This document shows, piece after piece, positions 8,952 through 18,849 of a stretch of DNA of 64,000 nucleotides (its first letter is position 1; the number at the start of each line of letters is the position of its first letter). Source of the stretch: Halomonas aestuarii (GTDB lineage Bacteria; Pseudomonadota; Gammaproteobacteria; Pseudomonadales; Halomonadaceae); contig NZ_CP018139.1 of NCBI RefSeq assembly GCF_001886615.1, forward strand, positions 1-64,000, written 5' to 3'. Position numbers and translations under genes: made by a program. The notes beneath the pieces are model-generated. The model saw only the letters and a program-made list of their open reading frames with translations. It was not told the origin of the DNA and did no database searches.

Positions 8952-11315
8952 ATGAGGACCCTGAACCGCAAGCTGCTGCGCGACCTCGGCCGGCTCAAGG
9001 GGCAGGCCCTGGCCATCGCCGTGGTGGTCGCCGGCGGGGTGATGACGCTGATCCTCGCGGTGACGATGCTGGACGCCCTGACCCGCGCCCAGGAGCGCTT
9101 CTATGCCAGCCATCACTTCGCCGAGGTGTTCGCCGACGTCAAGCGGGCCCCACTGGGACTGGTGGAACGCCTGCAGAACCTGCCCGGGGTCAACCTCATC
9201 GAGGCCCGGGTGGGCGCCCCGGTGAGGCTCACGGTCCCCGGCTTCGCGGACCCGGTGCGCGGCCAGCTGGTCTCGATTCCCGACGGCCGCCAGCCGACGC
9301 TCAACCGCCTGTACCTGGTGGAAGGCAAGCTGCCCACGGCAGGGCGGGAGGAGCAGGTGGTCGTCAGCGAGGCCTTCGCCGAGGCCCACGGCCTCGCTCC
9401 CGGGGACAGCGTCGAGGCGATCATCAACGGCCGCCATACCCGCCTCGAGCTCAGCGGCATCGCCCTGAGCCCCGAGTTCCTCTACCAGGCCGGCCCCACG
9501 GACCTGGTCCCCGACTATCGGCGCTACGCCATCCTCTGGATGAACGAGACGGCGCTGGCCGATGCCTACGGCATGGAGGGAGCCTTCAACCAGCTATCGC
9601 TGACCCTCCAGTCGGGCGCCGACCGGGAGAGCGTGATCGATGCCCTGGACCTGGCCATGGCTCGCTATGGCGGCACCGGCGCCCGCACCCGCCACGACCA
9701 GCAGTCCCACCGTTTCCTCGAGGAGGAGCTCGGCGAGCAACGCGCCCAGGCCAGGATCCTGCCCACGATCTTCCTGCTGGTCTCGGCCTTCCTGCTGAAC
9801 GTCGTGATGACCCGCATCATCCGCACCCAGCGGGAACAGATCGCCATCCTCAAGGCCTTCGGCTACCGGGACGGCGAACTGGCCCGCCACTATGCCGGGC
9901 TCGCCCTGCTGATCGTGCTGCTGGGCTGGGCGCTGGGCGTAGGGCTCGGGGCCTGGACCGCCCGCTGGATGGGTGGCCTCTACGCCGAGTATTTCCGTTT
10001 CCCCGAGATGCGTTTTCCGGTCCCGCCCTGGGCGCTCGCCCTGTCGCTGATGCTGGCCGGCCTGTCGGCCCTGGCGGGCACCTGGCGTGCCGTGTGGCAG
10101 GCGGTCAGCGCGCCCCCCGCCGAGGCGATGCGCCCGCCGGCGCCGCAACGCTTCCGGCGCACCTGGCTGGAGCGCTCCCCGCTTCGCCACGCGCTGGGCA
10201 GCGAGGGGCGGATCGTGCTTCGCCACCTGGGCCGACAGCCGGCCAAGGTGGCCCTGTCGGTGACCGGCATCGCCCTCTCGGCGGGCCTGCTGATGATGGG
10301 TGCGTGGCAGACCGCCGCACTGGACCAGATGCTGGACCGCCAGTACCGGGACATCATGCGCATGGACATCGAGCTGACCTTCGGCGAGCCCACGCCGGCA
10401 AGGGCCGTGGGGGAACTTCGCCACCTGCCCGGCGTGCTGGCCGTGGAGCCCTGGCGGCGAGTCCCCGCCACCCTGGTTCACGGCCACCGTCACTACCGGA
10501 CCAGCCTGACCGGGCTCGAGGCCCAGCCTCGCCTGCGCCAGATCGTGGACGAGGCGGGAAACGCGCAATCCCTGCCCCCGGAGGGCCTGGTGCTGACCCG
10601 CTATCTGGGCGAGTGGCTGGGGGTCGACGCCGGCGACGTCCTGGAGGTGGCGATCATGGAGGGCCACCGTCGGCAACTGAGGCTTCCGGTGGCCGCGCTG
10701 GTGGAGGAGCCGATCGGCGTCGGCGCCTACCTGCGCCGGGAGCACCTCAATCGCCTGATGCGGGAAGGTCCCGCCATGGGCGGGGCCTGGCTGCTGGTCG
10801 ACGATGCCCGGCGCGATGCCCTGATCGACGAGCTCCATGAGTTGCCGGTAGTGGCCGGCATCGGCCTGATGGACGAGGCCGAGCGCGGCGTACGCCGCTA
10901 CCTCGACGAAACGCTGCAAGTGTTCGCCATCGTGTTCGTGATCCTGGCCAGCTCGATCGGCTTCGGGGTGATCTACAACAACGCCCGGATCAGCTTCGCC
11001 GAGCGCTCCCGGGAACTGGCCACCCTGCTCGTGCTGGGCTACACCCGGGCGGAAGTATCGCGGATACTGCTGGTAGAGATCGCCCTGCTGGGCGGGCTGG
11101 CCATCCTGCCGGGCTGGGCCTTCGGCATCGGCTTCTGCACCCTGCTCAGCCAGGCGTTCAGCAACGACCTCTTCCGCGTGCCGCTGGCCTTCACGCCGCG
11201 CATCTTCGGCCTCCCGGTGGCCGGTGTGGCGGCGGCCTCGGCGCTGGTGGGACTGCTGATGCTTCGCCGACTGCGGCACCTGAACCAGGTGGCCGTCCTC
11301 AAGGCGCCGGAATGA
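8952..11315 (+). CDS. ABC exporter permease with two FtsX domains
   Basis: A 787-residue membrane protein starting at ATG 8952 ([20 protein letters not shown]). It has an N-terminal membrane helix followed by a long periplasmic domain, then a three-helix FtsX block around residues 275-400 ([18 protein letters not shown]). A second periplasmic domain is followed by a second FtsX block at the C-terminus ([20 protein letters not shown], last four helices). The R-x-x-EIA-x-LKA-x-G-type coupling helix occurs in both halves, so this is a fused dimeric permease like the larger MacB-superfamily members. The stop overlaps the next gene (ATGA), binding the operon together. Substrate not evident. Confidence 0.9.
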   Translation: MRTLNRKLLRDLGRLKGQALAIAVVVAGGVMTLILAVTMLDALTRAQERFYASHHFAEVFADVKRAPLGLVERLQNLPGVNLIEARVGAPVRLTVPGFADPVRGQLVSIPDGRQPTLNRLYLVEGKLPTAGREEQVVVSEAFAEAHGLAPGDSVEAIINGRHTRLELSGIALSPEFLYQAGPTDLVPDYRRYAILWMNETALADAYGMEGAFNQLSLTLQSGADRESVIDALDLAMARYGGTGARTRHDQQSHRFLEEELGEQRAQARILPTIFLLVSAFLLNVVMTRIIRTQREQIAILKAFGYRDGELARHYAGLALLIVLLGWALGVGLGAWTARWMGGLYAEYFRFPEMRFPVPPWALALSLMLAGLSALAGTWRAVWQAVSAPPAEAMRPPAPQRFRRTWLERSPLRHALGSEGRIVLRHLGRQPAKVALSVTGIALSAGLLMMGAWQTAALDQMLDRQYRDIMRMDIELTFGEPTPARAVGELRHLPGVLAVEPWRRVPATLVHGHRHYRTSLTGLEAQPRLRQIVDEAGNAQSLPPEGLVLTRYLGEWLGVDAGDVLEVAIMEGHRRQLRLPVAALVEEPIGVGAYLRREHLNRLMREGPAMGGAWLLVDDARRDALIDELHELPVVAGIGLMDEAERGVRRYLDETLQVFAIVFVILASSIGFGVIYNNARISFAERSRELATLLVLGYTRAEVSRILLVEIALLGGLAILPGWAFGIGFCTLLSQAFSNDLFRVPLAFTPRIFGLPVAGVAAASALVGLLMLRRLRHLNQVAVLKAPE

Positions 11316-12562
11316 GCCCTGCCCGGCCGTCATCGTCCGACATGGAGTCCACCATGCCCCATCACCTGCTCACCCCACGTCGACTGCTCTGGCCCCTGGC
11401 CACCCTGATCGCGCTGGGCCTGCTGGTCTGGACGCTGCGCCCGGCGCCGGCCCGGGTGAACACGGTCGCGGTGGAGCACGCCCCCTTCGTGGACTCGGTC
11501 AACGAGGAGGGACGCACCCGGCTTCACGACACCTGGCACGTCACGGCCCCGATCACCGGCTACCTGCGTCGCGTGACGCTGGAGGTCGGCGATGAGGTCG
11601 CACAGGACCAGGTGCTGTTCCGGCTCGAGCCGAGTCCCGCGCCCGCCCTGGATGCCCGCAGTCGCGAACAGGCCGAGGACGCCCTGCAGGCCTCCCGGGC
11701 CCGACTCCAGGCGGCCGAGGCCAACCTGGAGACGGCCCGGGCCGAACGGCGTTTCGCCGAGGCCGAGCATCAGCGCTATCGCCGACTGCATGAGCGCGAC
11801 CTGGTCTCGACGGCCGACCTGGAGCATCGCGAGAGCCTGCGCGACCGCCAGCGGGCCCTCGAGCGGGCCGCCGCCTCGAGCGTCGAGGCGGCGCGCTTCG
11901 AGGTGGAGAGCGCCAGTGCGGTGCTCGCGGTGACCAGCGGTCAGCGCAGCGGGACGGACCAGCCCATGCTGGAGGTGTCCGCCCCCGTGGCGGGCGTGGT
12001 GCTGGAGCGGTTCCGCTGCTGCGAGGGGACGGTGGAGGCCGGCCAGCCGATCCTGGAGATCGGCCGACTGGCGGACATGGAGATCCTCGTCGACCTGCTC
12101 TCCATGGACGCGGTGCGCCTGGCGCCGGGCATGGAGGTGCGCATCACCGGATGGGGCGGGACGCCGCTGGCCGGCACTGTCCGGCGCATCGAGCCCGCCG
12201 GCTTCACCCGCACCTCGGCGCTGGGGGTCGACGAGCAGCGGGTCCCGGTGGTCATCGACTTCGCCGAGGACACCGACCCCGCCGGCCTGGGACTCGGCAC
12301 CGGCTTCCGGGTCGAGGTGGAGTTCCTGATCTGGCAGGGAGACGACGTGCTGCAGGTGCCCACCAGCGCCCTGTTCCGCGACGACGGGCGCTGGGCGGCC
12401 TACGTGGTCGAGGACGATCACGCCCGGCTGCGCCACCTGGAGATCGGCCGCCAGAGCGGGCTGGTCAGCCAGGTCCTGGCGGGGGTCGAGGCAGGGGAGC
12501 GCATCGTCACCCATCCCGGCGACGACCTGGCCGACGGGGTAGCGGTCACGGCCCTCGATTGA
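11312..12562 (+). CDS. HlyD/RND-type membrane fusion protein of the ABC exporter
   Basis: A 416-residue periplasmic adaptor. The N-terminus has a single membrane anchor (LLWPLATLIALGLLVW), then a biotinyl-lipoyl half (ITGYLRRVTLEVGDEVAQDQ). A long alpha-helical hairpin (about residues 110-205, rich in Glu, Arg and Ala) is followed by the second lipoyl half (SAPVAGVVLERF) and beta-barrel segments. The start at 11312 is coupled by ATGA to the permease stop; in-frame ATGs at 11342 and 11354 are alternatives, and the last has GGAG eight bases upstream. With the preceding ATPase and permease it forms a MacAB-like tripartite system; an outer-membrane channel is not encoded here. Confidence 0.88.
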   Translation: MSPARPSSSDMESTMPHHLLTPRRLLWPLATLIALGLLVWTLRPAPARVNTVAVEHAPFVDSVNEEGRTRLHDTWHVTAPITGYLRRVTLEVGDEVAQDQVLFRLEPSPAPALDARSREQAEDALQASRARLQAAEANLETARAERRFAEAEHQRYRRLHERDLVSTADLEHRESLRDRQRALERAAASSVEAARFEVESASAVLAVTSGQRSGTDQPMLEVSAPVAGVVLERFRCCEGTVEAGQPILEIGRLADMEILVDLLSMDAVRLAPGMEVRITGWGGTPLAGTVRRIEPAGFTRTSALGVDEQRVPVVIDFAEDTDPAGLGLGTGFRVEVEFLIWQGDDVLQVPTSALFRDDGRWAAYVVEDDHARLRHLEIGRQSGLVSQVLAGVEAGERIVTHPGDDLADGVAVTALD

Positions 12563-12571
12563 CCCCGGGCC

Positions 12572-12599
12572 TTGCCTGGCGCCGCGCCCGCCGTATGAT
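12572..12599 (+). promoter_or_regulatory. Sigma70-like promoter of ansA
   Basis: TTGCCT (12572-12577), a 16-base spacer, and TATGAT (12594-12599). Four of six and five of six consensus bases. The predicted start lies about 30 bases before the ansA ATG. Confidence 0.55.
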
Positions 12600-12635
12600 G
12601 GGGCCTCCGACCGCCCGGACCCCCAGGAGCCCCCC

Positions 12636-13688
12636 ATGACCGTCGCAGACGCCCCCATCCCGACCGTGCTGGTGATCTATACCGGCGGCACCCTGGGCAT
12701 GGTGCCGGGCCCGGAGGGGCTGGTCCCGGGCCGGGACATCGAGGCCCGGCTGCGTCGAGCCCTGGCCGCCCTGCCCCCGGCGCGCCAGGCGAGCCTGCCG
12801 GCCTTCGAGGTGCTCGAGACCGAGACGCCCATCGATTCCAGCAGCGCCACGCCCCGCGACTGGCAGGCGCTGGCCGCGCAGGTGGCCCGATGCCACCGCC
12901 GGCACGCCGGCATCGTCATCCTGCATGGCACCGACACCCTGGCCTGGACGGCCTCGAGCCTGGCCTTCCAGCTGCTCGGGATCGACCGGCCCGTGATCCT
13001 CACCGGCGCCATGAAGCCCCTGGAGGCCGAGGAGAGTGACGCGGTGGCCAACGTCGAGGACGCCCTGCGTTTCGCGGTGACCCCCCGCCTGCAGGAGGTG
13101 GCGATCTGTTTCGCCGGCAGGCTGCTGCGAGGCTGTCGGACCCGCAAGTGGCAGACCCATGGCGCCGATGCCTTCGTCAGCCCCAACCAGCCGGTCCTCG
13201 GCGAGCGGGTGGACCAGGAGGTGGTGCTCTATCCCGCGCGGGGCCTGGCGGACCACCAGCGCGGGGCCCCGCGCTTCGAGCTGCCCGACTACACGACCCT
13301 GGGGGCGGGCGGCGTGGTTCGCCTGGCCCTATGGCCCGGCCTGCAGGCGTGGCAGGTCGAGGCCTGGCTCACCGACGAGCGGGTGCGCGGTGCGGTGCTG
13401 GAGGTATGGGGCGGCGGCAATCTGCCCGACGACCCGGCCCTGGTCGGGGCCCTGGCCCGGGCGAGCGGCGAAGGGAAGCTGCTGGCCGCCCTCAGCCAGT
13501 GCCCCCATGGGGCGGTGGCCTTCGGCGGCTACGCCGCCGGCCAGGGCCTCAGCGATGCCGGCGTGCTCTCCGCCGAGGACATGACCCCCGAGGCCACCTT
13601 CACCAAGCTGGTCCACCTGCTGGCCCAGCCCCTGGAGGAAACCGAGCGACGGCGGCGCTTTCTCACGCCGCTGGTGGGCGAGCGTTGA
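12636..13688 (+). CDS. ansA: L-asparaginase, type I (cytoplasmic)
   Basis: A 350-residue asparaginase with both family threonine motifs: TGGTLG (residues 16-21, nucleophilic Thr) and HGTDTLAW (97-104, second catalytic Thr-Asp pair). No signal peptide is present, so the enzyme should be cytoplasmic, hydrolysing L-asparagine to aspartate and ammonia. Length fits type I AnsA. An SD-like AGGAG lies about nine bases upstream of the ATG. It follows the exporter genes but has its own promoter-like element, so a functional link is not implied. Confidence 0.93.
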   Translation: MTVADAPIPTVLVIYTGGTLGMVPGPEGLVPGRDIEARLRRALAALPPARQASLPAFEVLETETPIDSSSATPRDWQALAAQVARCHRRHAGIVILHGTDTLAWTASSLAFQLLGIDRPVILTGAMKPLEAEESDAVANVEDALRFAVTPRLQEVAICFAGRLLRGCRTRKWQTHGADAFVSPNQPVLGERVDQEVVLYPARGLADHQRGAPRFELPDYTTLGAGGVVRLALWPGLQAWQVEAWLTDERVRGAVLEVWGGGNLPDDPALVGALARASGEGKLLAALSQCPHGAVAFGGYAAGQGLSDAGVLSAEDMTPEATFTKLVHLLAQPLEETERRRRFLTPLVGER

Positions 13689-13780
13689 GACCCCGCCGTC
13701 AGCGTTGACGGGCGTCATGCACGCCGGGGCGGAAGTCGCTAAGGTGGGGAGTATCCCGACAGGACAGCAGGAGTCACGCC

Positions 13781-14017
13781 ATGGAACACCCCGACCACCC
13801 CTTCACCGAACTCTTCGAGCAGCTCGGCCTCGCCTCGGATCACGCCGCGATCAAGCGGTTCATCGATCGCCACGCGCCGATCCCCGAGGATGTCGCACTG
13901 CCGGATGCTCCCTGCTGGAACGAGGGCCAGGCGGAGTTCCTGCGCGAGGCCCTCGAGGCGGACGCCGACTGGGCGGAGGTGGTGGATCACCTCGATGCCT
14001 CGCTGCGCAAGGGGTGA
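13781..14017 (+). CDS. DUF2789 family small protein
   Basis: A 78-residue acidic protein with an AGGAG ribosome site nine bases upstream of the start. The pattern HPFTELFEQLGLASD...IKRFIDRHAPIPEDVALPDAPCWNEGQAEFLREAL matches DUF2789, a small helical family common in gammaproteobacteria and of unknown function. Nothing else in the neighbourhood suggests a role. A strong hairpin follows eight bases after the stop. Confidence 0.85.
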   Translation: MEHPDHPFTELFEQLGLASDHAAIKRFIDRHAPIPEDVALPDAPCWNEGQAEFLREALEADADWAEVVDHLDASLRKG

Positions 14018-14024
14018 CCGGCTT

Positions 14025-14049
14025 GCCGCCCGTCACGGCGACGGGCGGC
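14025..14049 (+). terminator. Hairpin after the DUF2789 gene
   Basis: 10-bp perfect arms (GCCGCCCGTC at 14025-14034 and its complement at 14040-14049) with a five-base loop. It sits eight bases after the stop. No U-run follows, so termination may be weak. Confidence 0.5.
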
Positions 14050-14073
14050 CCAGACGATTCACGTGATGCCCTG

Positions 14074-14100
14074 CCGCCGATCGATGACACCGATCGGCGG
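14074..14100. terminator. Second hairpin in the convergent gap
   Basis: 10-bp perfect arms (CCGCCGATCG at 14074-14083 and its complement at 14091-14100), seven-base loop. It ends 20 bases from the stop of the oppositely oriented SRPBCC gene and could serve that transcript. Neither side has a clear U-run. Confidence 0.5.
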
Positions 14101-14119
14101 TATGTCCATTCCCCCGCGC

Positions 14120-14530
14120 CTACAGCCGCGCCTCGACTCGCTCCAGGATCTGTCGGCTGACCTTGCCCACCAGGGGCCGGGCCGCGCGATTGACGGCCTT
14201 CTCCAGCAGGCGATTGCGGATCGTGTAGGTCAGGGTCAGGGACACCTCGGTGCCCTCGTCCACCGGCCTCAGCCGGTAGCAGCCCTCGTTGTGGACGCCG
14301 TCCAGCGACTCCCAGGCCAGCACCTCCGGGGCGCGCGCCTCGGTGATGGCGACGTCGAAGCTCCAGTCCATCCCGACCGCGTGCACATGCCAGCGGTAAC
14401 GGTCCTGGCCCAGCGGCTCGATGGCCTGGATCAGGTCGGAGTAGTCGGCGAAGTCCTCGACCCGCTCGAGCAGGGCGAAGACCCGGTCCGGGGGGGCCTT
14501 GAGAATCGCGCTGTGTTCGATGGTCGCCAT
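14120..14530 (-). CDS. SRPBCC (START-like) family protein
   Basis: A 136-residue protein opening MATIEHSAILKAPPDRVFAL, the classic SRPBCC first strand and helix, with a Y-R-x-RPV core strand and a long C-terminal helix (LEKAVNRAARPLVGKVSRQI). The fold forms a deep hydrophobic cavity. Related groups include polyketide cyclases, Aha1 and the RatA/CoQ10-binding proteins, and sequence alone does not decide between them. It stands alone between two convergent hairpins and trhP on the same strand. Confidence 0.8.
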   Translation of the reverse strand: MATIEHSAILKAPPDRVFALLERVEDFADYSDLIQAIEPLGQDRYRWHVHAVGMDWSFDVAITEARAPEVLAWESLDGVHNEGCYRLRPVDEGTEVSLTLTYTIRNRLLEKAVNRAARPLVGKVSRQILERVEARL

Positions 14531-14604
14531 GACGCTCCCTGTTCGACTGCCAAACGTCTATCACCTTGTCGCCGGCGGCCGTGGATGTCCAGTCGGCCGT
14601 GGGG

Positions 14605-16035
14605 TCAGAGGTCGCGCATCAGCAGCGCGAACTCGATGCGCGAGGCCTCGATGGGCTCGCCCGGCACCGGGATACGCACCACGTGGCCGGAGCCCGGCGC
14701 CGCGCCCACCGACTCGCCGCGACGGTTCTCGATATGTTCGAGCACGAAGCGACGGTTGCCGCCGGGCAGCATCAGCTCCATGCCATCGCCGACCTCGAAG
14801 CGGTTCTTGACGTCGATCTCCAGCACGCCGCGATCCGGGTCGTAGCCCATGACCTCGCCGACGAACTGCTGGTGCACCCCCACCGAGTTGCCCTGCTCGT
14901 AGTTCTGGTACTCGTCGTGGACGTGGCGACGATAGAAGCCCTCCGTGTAGCCACGGTTGGCCAGGTTGTCGAGCTCGTCCATCAGGCGCATGTCGAAGGG
15001 CCGCCCGGCCACGGCGTCGTCGATGGCTCGGCGATAGACCTGGGCGGTGCGCGCCACGTAGTAGGGCGACTTGGTGCGTCCCTCGATCTTCAGCGAGGTG
15101 ATGCCCATCTCGGTCAGGCGCGGGACGTGCTGCACGGCGCGCAGGTCCTTGGAGTTCATGATGTAGGTGCCGTGCTCGTCCTCGTAGACGGGCATCAGCT
15201 CACCCGGCTTGGTGCGATCCTCGATCAGCGCCGAGAGCTCGTCCTGCCCCTCCACGCCGCCGGCGGTGGCGGTGCTCGCCTCCACGGCCTCGGCGCTGCC
15301 GCCGCCCGAGGCGATCAGCCCCCCCTGCTGTCCACCGTCCTGGGGGGTCCAGATGCCACTGGCGGCATGGGCCCGGGCCGAGTTGGCCGGCACCAGATCG
15401 CCGGTCTCATCCTCGGAGGCCGCCACGGTGTTGTACTTCCAGCGACAGGCGTTGGTGCAGGTGCCCTGGTTGGGATCGCGGTGGTTGAAGTAGCCGGAGA
15501 GCAGGCAGCGTCCGGAATAGGCGATGCACAGCGCGCCGTGGACGAAGGTCTCGATCTCCAGCTCCGGGCATTCGGCACGGATCTGGGCGATCTCTTCCAG
15601 AGACAGCTCCCGGGAGAGGATGATGCGGCTGATGCCCTGCTGCTGCCAGAATCGGGCGGCGGCATAGTTCACCACGTTGGACTGCACCGAGAGATGGATG
15701 ACCTGATCGGGCCAGCGCTCGCGGATCATCATGATCAGCCCCGGATCGGACATGATCAGGGCATCCGGCCCGGCCTCGATCACCGGCTCCATGTCGCGCA
15801 GGTAGGTCCTGAGCTTGCTGTTGTGGGGCGCGATGTTGGAGGCCACGTAGAACTGCTTGCCCCGCTCGTGGGCATAGGCAATGCCCTTGTGCAGGTTGTC
15901 GATCTTGAAGTCATTGTTGCGCACGCGCAGCGAATAGCGCGGCTGGCCGGCATAGACCGCATCCGCCCCGTAGGCGAAGGCGTAGCGCATGTTCTTGAAG
16001 GTGCCGGCGGGCGACAGCAGTTCGGGGGCTTTCAT
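14605..16035 (-). CDS. trhP: Peptidase U32-family tRNA hydroxylation protein TrhP (YegQ)
   Basis: A 476-residue U32-family protein beginning MKAPELLSPAGTF. The family signature is clear at ETFVHGALC...SGRCLLS (residues 162-180), with further cysteines at CTNAC (193-197) that ligate an iron-sulfur cluster in this family. In E. coli YegQ (TrhP) is required, with prephenate-derived cofactor chemistry, for 5-hydroxyuridine at tRNA position 34. The middle region around residues 205-265 is Ala/Gly/Glu-rich and longer than I expect for YegQ. This window contains further tRNA-modification genes (queC, queE, queD, miaE), though they are not co-transcribed with it. Confidence 0.88.
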   Translation of the reverse strand: MKAPELLSPAGTFKNMRYAFAYGADAVYAGQPRYSLRVRNNDFKIDNLHKGIAYAHERGKQFYVASNIAPHNSKLRTYLRDMEPVIEAGPDALIMSDPGLIMMIRERWPDQVIHLSVQSNVVNYAAARFWQQQGISRIILSRELSLEEIAQIRAECPELEIETFVHGALCIAYSGRCLLSGYFNHRDPNQGTCTNACRWKYNTVAASEDETGDLVPANSARAHAASGIWTPQDGGQQGGLIASGGGSAEAVEASTATAGGVEGQDELSALIEDRTKPGELMPVYEDEHGTYIMNSKDLRAVQHVPRLTEMGITSLKIEGRTKSPYYVARTAQVYRRAIDDAVAGRPFDMRLMDELDNLANRGYTEGFYRRHVHDEYQNYEQGNSVGVHQQFVGEVMGYDPDRGVLEIDVKNRFEVGDGMELMLPGGNRRFVLEHIENRRGESVGAAPGSGHVVRIPVPGEPIEASRIEFALLMRDL

Positions 16036-16110
16036 GGGATCACCGTTGTCAGGACGATGGCACCGCTGGGCAGGACATCCTGCGCGGGTGCAAGGAGTGG
16101 AAGGCGCGAA

Positions 16111-16139
16111 AGTCTAGCAATTGGCGCCGATTCTGGCCA
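16111..16139 (-). promoter_or_regulatory. Candidate trhP promoter
   Basis: On the minus strand, TGGCCA (16139-16134), a 17-base spacer, and TAGACT (16116-16111). Each hexamer matches four of six consensus bases. It lies about 75 bases before the trhP ATG. Confidence 0.4.
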
Positions 16140-16252
16140 GATCCGGCGGCCTTGCGTACACTGTCGCGCGCCGGACCGGACCCCGGCGCCCGCTCCCACC
16201 CCTTGCCCACGACGAGGCGGGAGAGACAAATTCTCCGACCAGAGCTTCCGAC

Positions 16253-16954
16253 ATGACCCACTCCCCCGATCCCGCCACCGTGGTGATCTACTCCGGCGGC
16301 ATGGACTCCTTCACCGTGCTGCATCGCGCCCTTCGCGAGGGGCTCGACGTCCACGCCCTCTCGTTCGACTACGGCCAGCGCCACCGCCGCGAACTCGAGG
16401 TGGCCGAGCGCGTCTGCCGCGAGCTCGGCGTGCCCCACCAGGTGGTCGACATCACCGCCATCCACGGCCTGATCGACAACTCGGCGCTCACCGACGCCAG
16501 CCGCGCGATGCCCGAGGGCGACTATGCGGCCGAGAACCTGGCCGACACCGTGGTGCCGAACCGCAACATGATCCTGCTGTCGCTTGCCATCGCCAAGGCG
16601 GTGAACATCGGGGCCGGGCGGGTCGACTACGGGGCCCACGGCGGTGACCACGTGCTCTACCCGGACTGCCGCCCCGAGTTCGTCCAGGCGATGAACGACG
16701 TGGCCGGCATCGCCAACTTTGAGCCGTTGACGATCCATGCCCCCTACCTGCGCGCGAGCAAGGCCGAGATCCTGGCCGAGGGGCTGGCCATGGGCCTCGA
16801 TTACGCCGACACCTGGACCTGCTACCGCGGCGAGGCCCTGGCCTGCGGCCGCTGCGGCAGCTGTCGGGAACGCCTCGCGGCCTTCGCCGCCAATGGCGCC
16901 ACCGATCCCCTGGGCTATTCAGAGCGGCCCGACCTCGACGAAGGAGCGCCCTGA
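16253..16954 (+). CDS. queC: 7-cyano-7-deazaguanine (preQ0) synthase
   Basis: A 233-residue protein with the ATP-pyrophosphatase P-loop SGGMDS (residues 14-19), the FDYGQRH motif, and a C-terminal zinc site C190, C198, C201, C204. QueC converts 7-carboxy-7-deazaguanine to preQ0 using ATP and ammonia in the queuosine pathway. The start is the ATG at 16253. The queE start overlaps its stop (TGATG), so the two are translationally coupled. No preQ1 riboswitch is recognisable in the 217-base upstream gap. Confidence 0.95.
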   Translation: MTHSPDPATVVIYSGGMDSFTVLHRALREGLDVHALSFDYGQRHRRELEVAERVCRELGVPHQVVDITAIHGLIDNSALTDASRAMPEGDYAAENLADTVVPNRNMILLSLAIAKAVNIGAGRVDYGAHGGDHVLYPDCRPEFVQAMNDVAGIANFEPLTIHAPYLRASKAEILAEGLAMGLDYADTWTCYRGEALACGRCGSCRERLAAFAANGATDPLGYSERPDLDEGAP

Positions 16955-17610
16955 TGTACAGCGTCAAGGAAGCCTTCTACTCGCTGCAGGGCGAGGGAGG
17001 CCAGGCGGGCCGCGCCAGCGTCTTCTGCCGCTTCACCGGCTGCAACCTCTGGTCGGGCCGCGAGCGGGATCGGGCCACGGCGGCCTGTCGCTTCTGCGAT
17101 ACCGACTTCATCGGCACCGACGGCCAGCACGGCGGTCGCTTCTCGGATGCCGCCGCCCTGGCCGACCACCTGGCCGCCCTCTGGCCGGATCAGGACGGCG
17201 TCGCCACGCCCTATGTGGTGTTCACCGGCGGCGAACCGCTGCTGCAGCTGGACGAGGCCCTGGTGAGCGCCATGCATGACCGCGGCTTCGAGGTGGCGGT
17301 GGAGACCAACGGCACCCTGCCCGCCCCCGCTGGCATCGACTGGCTCTGCGTCAGCCCCAAGGGCGACGCCCCCCTCGTCCTCACCGGCGGCGATGAACTC
17401 AAGCTGGTCCACCCCCAGGCCGGGGTCTCGCCCGAGGGCTTCGCGCGGCTGGATTTCGCCCACTTTTTCCTGCAGCCCATGGACACTGCCCCGGCCGGCA
17501 TCGCGGGTGACGCCACTCCCGACACCATGGCCGAGACGGTGGCCTACTGCCTGGCCCACCCCCAGTGGCGGCTGTCGCTGCAGACCCACAAGATCGCGGG
17601 AGTCGACTGA
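16954..17610 (+). CDS. queE: 7-carboxy-7-deazaguanine synthase (radical SAM)
   Basis: A 218-residue radical SAM enzyme. The cluster cysteines are C30, C45 and C48, a CX14CX2C spacing that is the QueE variant of the usual CX3CX2[10 protein letters not shown] (SAM binding), VETNGT and the C-terminal LQTHK are typical of the family. It converts 6-carboxy-5,6,7,8-tetrahydropterin to 7-carboxy-7-deazaguanine. Both ends overlap neighbours as TGATG, linking queC, queE and the QueD-like gene. Confidence 0.95.
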   Translation: MYSVKEAFYSLQGEGGQAGRASVFCRFTGCNLWSGRERDRATAACRFCDTDFIGTDGQHGGRFSDAAALADHLAALWPDQDGVATPYVVFTGGEPLLQLDEALVSAMHDRGFEVAVETNGTLPAPAGIDWLCVSPKGDAPLVLTGGDELKLVHPQAGVSPEGFARLDFAHFFLQPMDTAPAGIAGDATPDTMAETVAYCLAHPQWRLSLQTHKIAGVD

Positions 17611-18455
17611 TGACCCTCTTCGTCAACCGTCTCACTCACCTCGATGTCTCCCTGTGGTGCCCGACGCGGGGCCTGGTCGGTGCCAGCTGGCGGGTCGACG
17701 TCGAACTCGACGGCGAACTCGGCGAGGACGGCATGCTCTTCGACTTCGGCGAGGTGAAGCCCTGGATCAAGTCGTCGATCGACGCGGGGGTCGACCATAC
17801 CCTGCTGGTCCCCGCCCGGGCGCGGGGCGTGACGCTGCACGACTGCCGGGAGGGGCTCTGCCTGCGCAGCGACACCCCCTATCCCCTGGAGCTTCGCGCC
17901 CCGCGACAGGCCCTGAGCCTCCTGCCCTGGCCCGAGATCACCCCGGAGCGTCTCGCCGATTACCTCTCCGCCGAGCTGATGCGCCGGCCGCCGCCCCGGG
18001 TCAGCGACATTCGCCTGACCCTGAGCGAGGAAGCGATCGACGGTGCCGCCTACACCTACAGCCACGGCCTGAAGCGCCATGCCGGCAACTGCCAGCGCAT
18101 CGCCCATGGCCATCGCTCGCGGCTGCACGTCTGGCAGGGCGGGCAACGGATGCCGGCGCTGGAGGAGCGCTGGGCCGACTGGCTCGCCGACCGCTACCTG
18201 GTCGACGAGGCGGACATCGTCGAGGACGACGAGCCGGATTTCCGCGACCTGCTGACCAGCCGCTACCGCGCCGAGCAGGGGCAGTTCTTCCTGCGCCTGC
18301 CCCGCCACCGCTGCGCCGTGCTGCCGACCCCCACCACGGTGGAACACATCGCCGCCTGGCTGGCCGAGGCGATCACCCGGGAGAGCGGCCGCGCCACCCG
18401 GGTCCAGGCCTTCGAGGGCATCGACAAGGGGGCCATCGCCGAGGCGCGACCATGA
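17610..18455 (+). CDS. queD: Long QueD-like protein: two fused 6-carboxytetrahydropterin synthase domains
   Basis: At 281 residues this is over twice the usual QueD length (about 120). Two T-fold copies can be read. The N-terminal copy (1 to about 140) keeps [10 protein letters not shown] (41-50) and the catalytic Asp-His pair VDH (61-63) but has lost the zinc histidines. The C-terminal copy (about 145-281) keeps a zinc and cysteine site, SHGL (151-154), catalytic-type C161 and HGH (166-168), but lacks the Asp-His pair. In the QueD/PTPS family the catalytic triad is shared between subunits, so the fusion may rebuild a composite site; that is inference. Its place directly after queC-queE supports the queuosine role. 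The start overlaps the queE stop (TGATG). Confidence 0.82.
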   Translation: MTLFVNRLTHLDVSLWCPTRGLVGASWRVDVELDGELGEDGMLFDFGEVKPWIKSSIDAGVDHTLLVPARARGVTLHDCREGLCLRSDTPYPLELRAPRQALSLLPWPEITPERLADYLSAELMRRPPPRVSDIRLTLSEEAIDGAAYTYSHGLKRHAGNCQRIAHGHRSRLHVWQGGQRMPALEERWADWLADRYLVDEADIVEDDEPDFRDLLTSRYRAEQGQFFLRLPRHRCAVLPTPTTVEHIAAWLAEAITRESGRATRVQAFEGIDKGAIAEARP

Positions 18456-18730
18456 GCGCCCCCGCCGAGATCGCCTCCCCGGGAGAGTGCCGCCCGGGCT
18501 GCGGCGCCTGCTGCATCGCCCCCTCGATCAGCTCGCCGATCCCCGGCATGCCCGACGGCAAGCCGGCGGGCGTGCGCTGCGTCCAGCTCGACGAGGCCAA
18601 CCTCTGCAAGCTGTTCGGCGACCCGCGTCGCCCCTCGGTATGCGCACGCTTCGACTACGACCCCGAGCTGTGTGGCGACCGGCGCGACGTGGCGCTCAGG
18701 CGCATCGAGGCCCTGGAACTGGCCACCTGA
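18452..18730 (+). CDS. YkgJ-type cysteine cluster protein
   Basis: A 92-residue protein overlapping the preceding gene by ATGA. Cysteines occur as CRPGCGACC (residues 13-21), C43, C52, C64 and C74 (in ELCG), the pattern of the YkgJ/zinc- or iron-chelating domain family. The biochemical role of the family is unsettled. Being the last gene of the queC-queE-queD run suggests co-expression with queuosine synthesis, but many YkgJ proteins occur elsewhere. A bidirectional hairpin follows. Confidence 0.82.
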   Translation: MSAPAEIASPGECRPGCGACCIAPSISSPIPGMPDGKPAGVRCVQLDEANLCKLFGDPRRPSVCARFDYDPELCGDRRDVALRRIEALELAT

Positions 18731-18782
18731 CCCGCCTCGCCTCCCGGCCACCACTCGCCCGACGGGGCCGGTAGCATGAACG

Positions 18783-18809
18783 ACAACGGCGCCCCTGGGG
18801 CGCCGTTGT
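18783..18809. terminator. Bidirectional hairpin between convergent genes
   Basis: A palindrome with 13-bp arms (ACAACGGCGCCCC at 18783-18795 and its complement at 18797-18809). It stands between the stop of the YkgJ gene and the stop of the large reverse-strand regulator and can serve both. A T-rich run is lacking on either side. Confidence 0.6.
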
Positions 18810-18849
18810 GGTCTGCGGGCATCGCGTCCGTGCGTCATGAGTCAGTGCG

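Noticed and set aside
16036-16252. A preQ1 riboswitch upstream of queC
   Set aside because: I could not find the short stem-loop plus A-rich tail of preQ1 aptamers in the gap.
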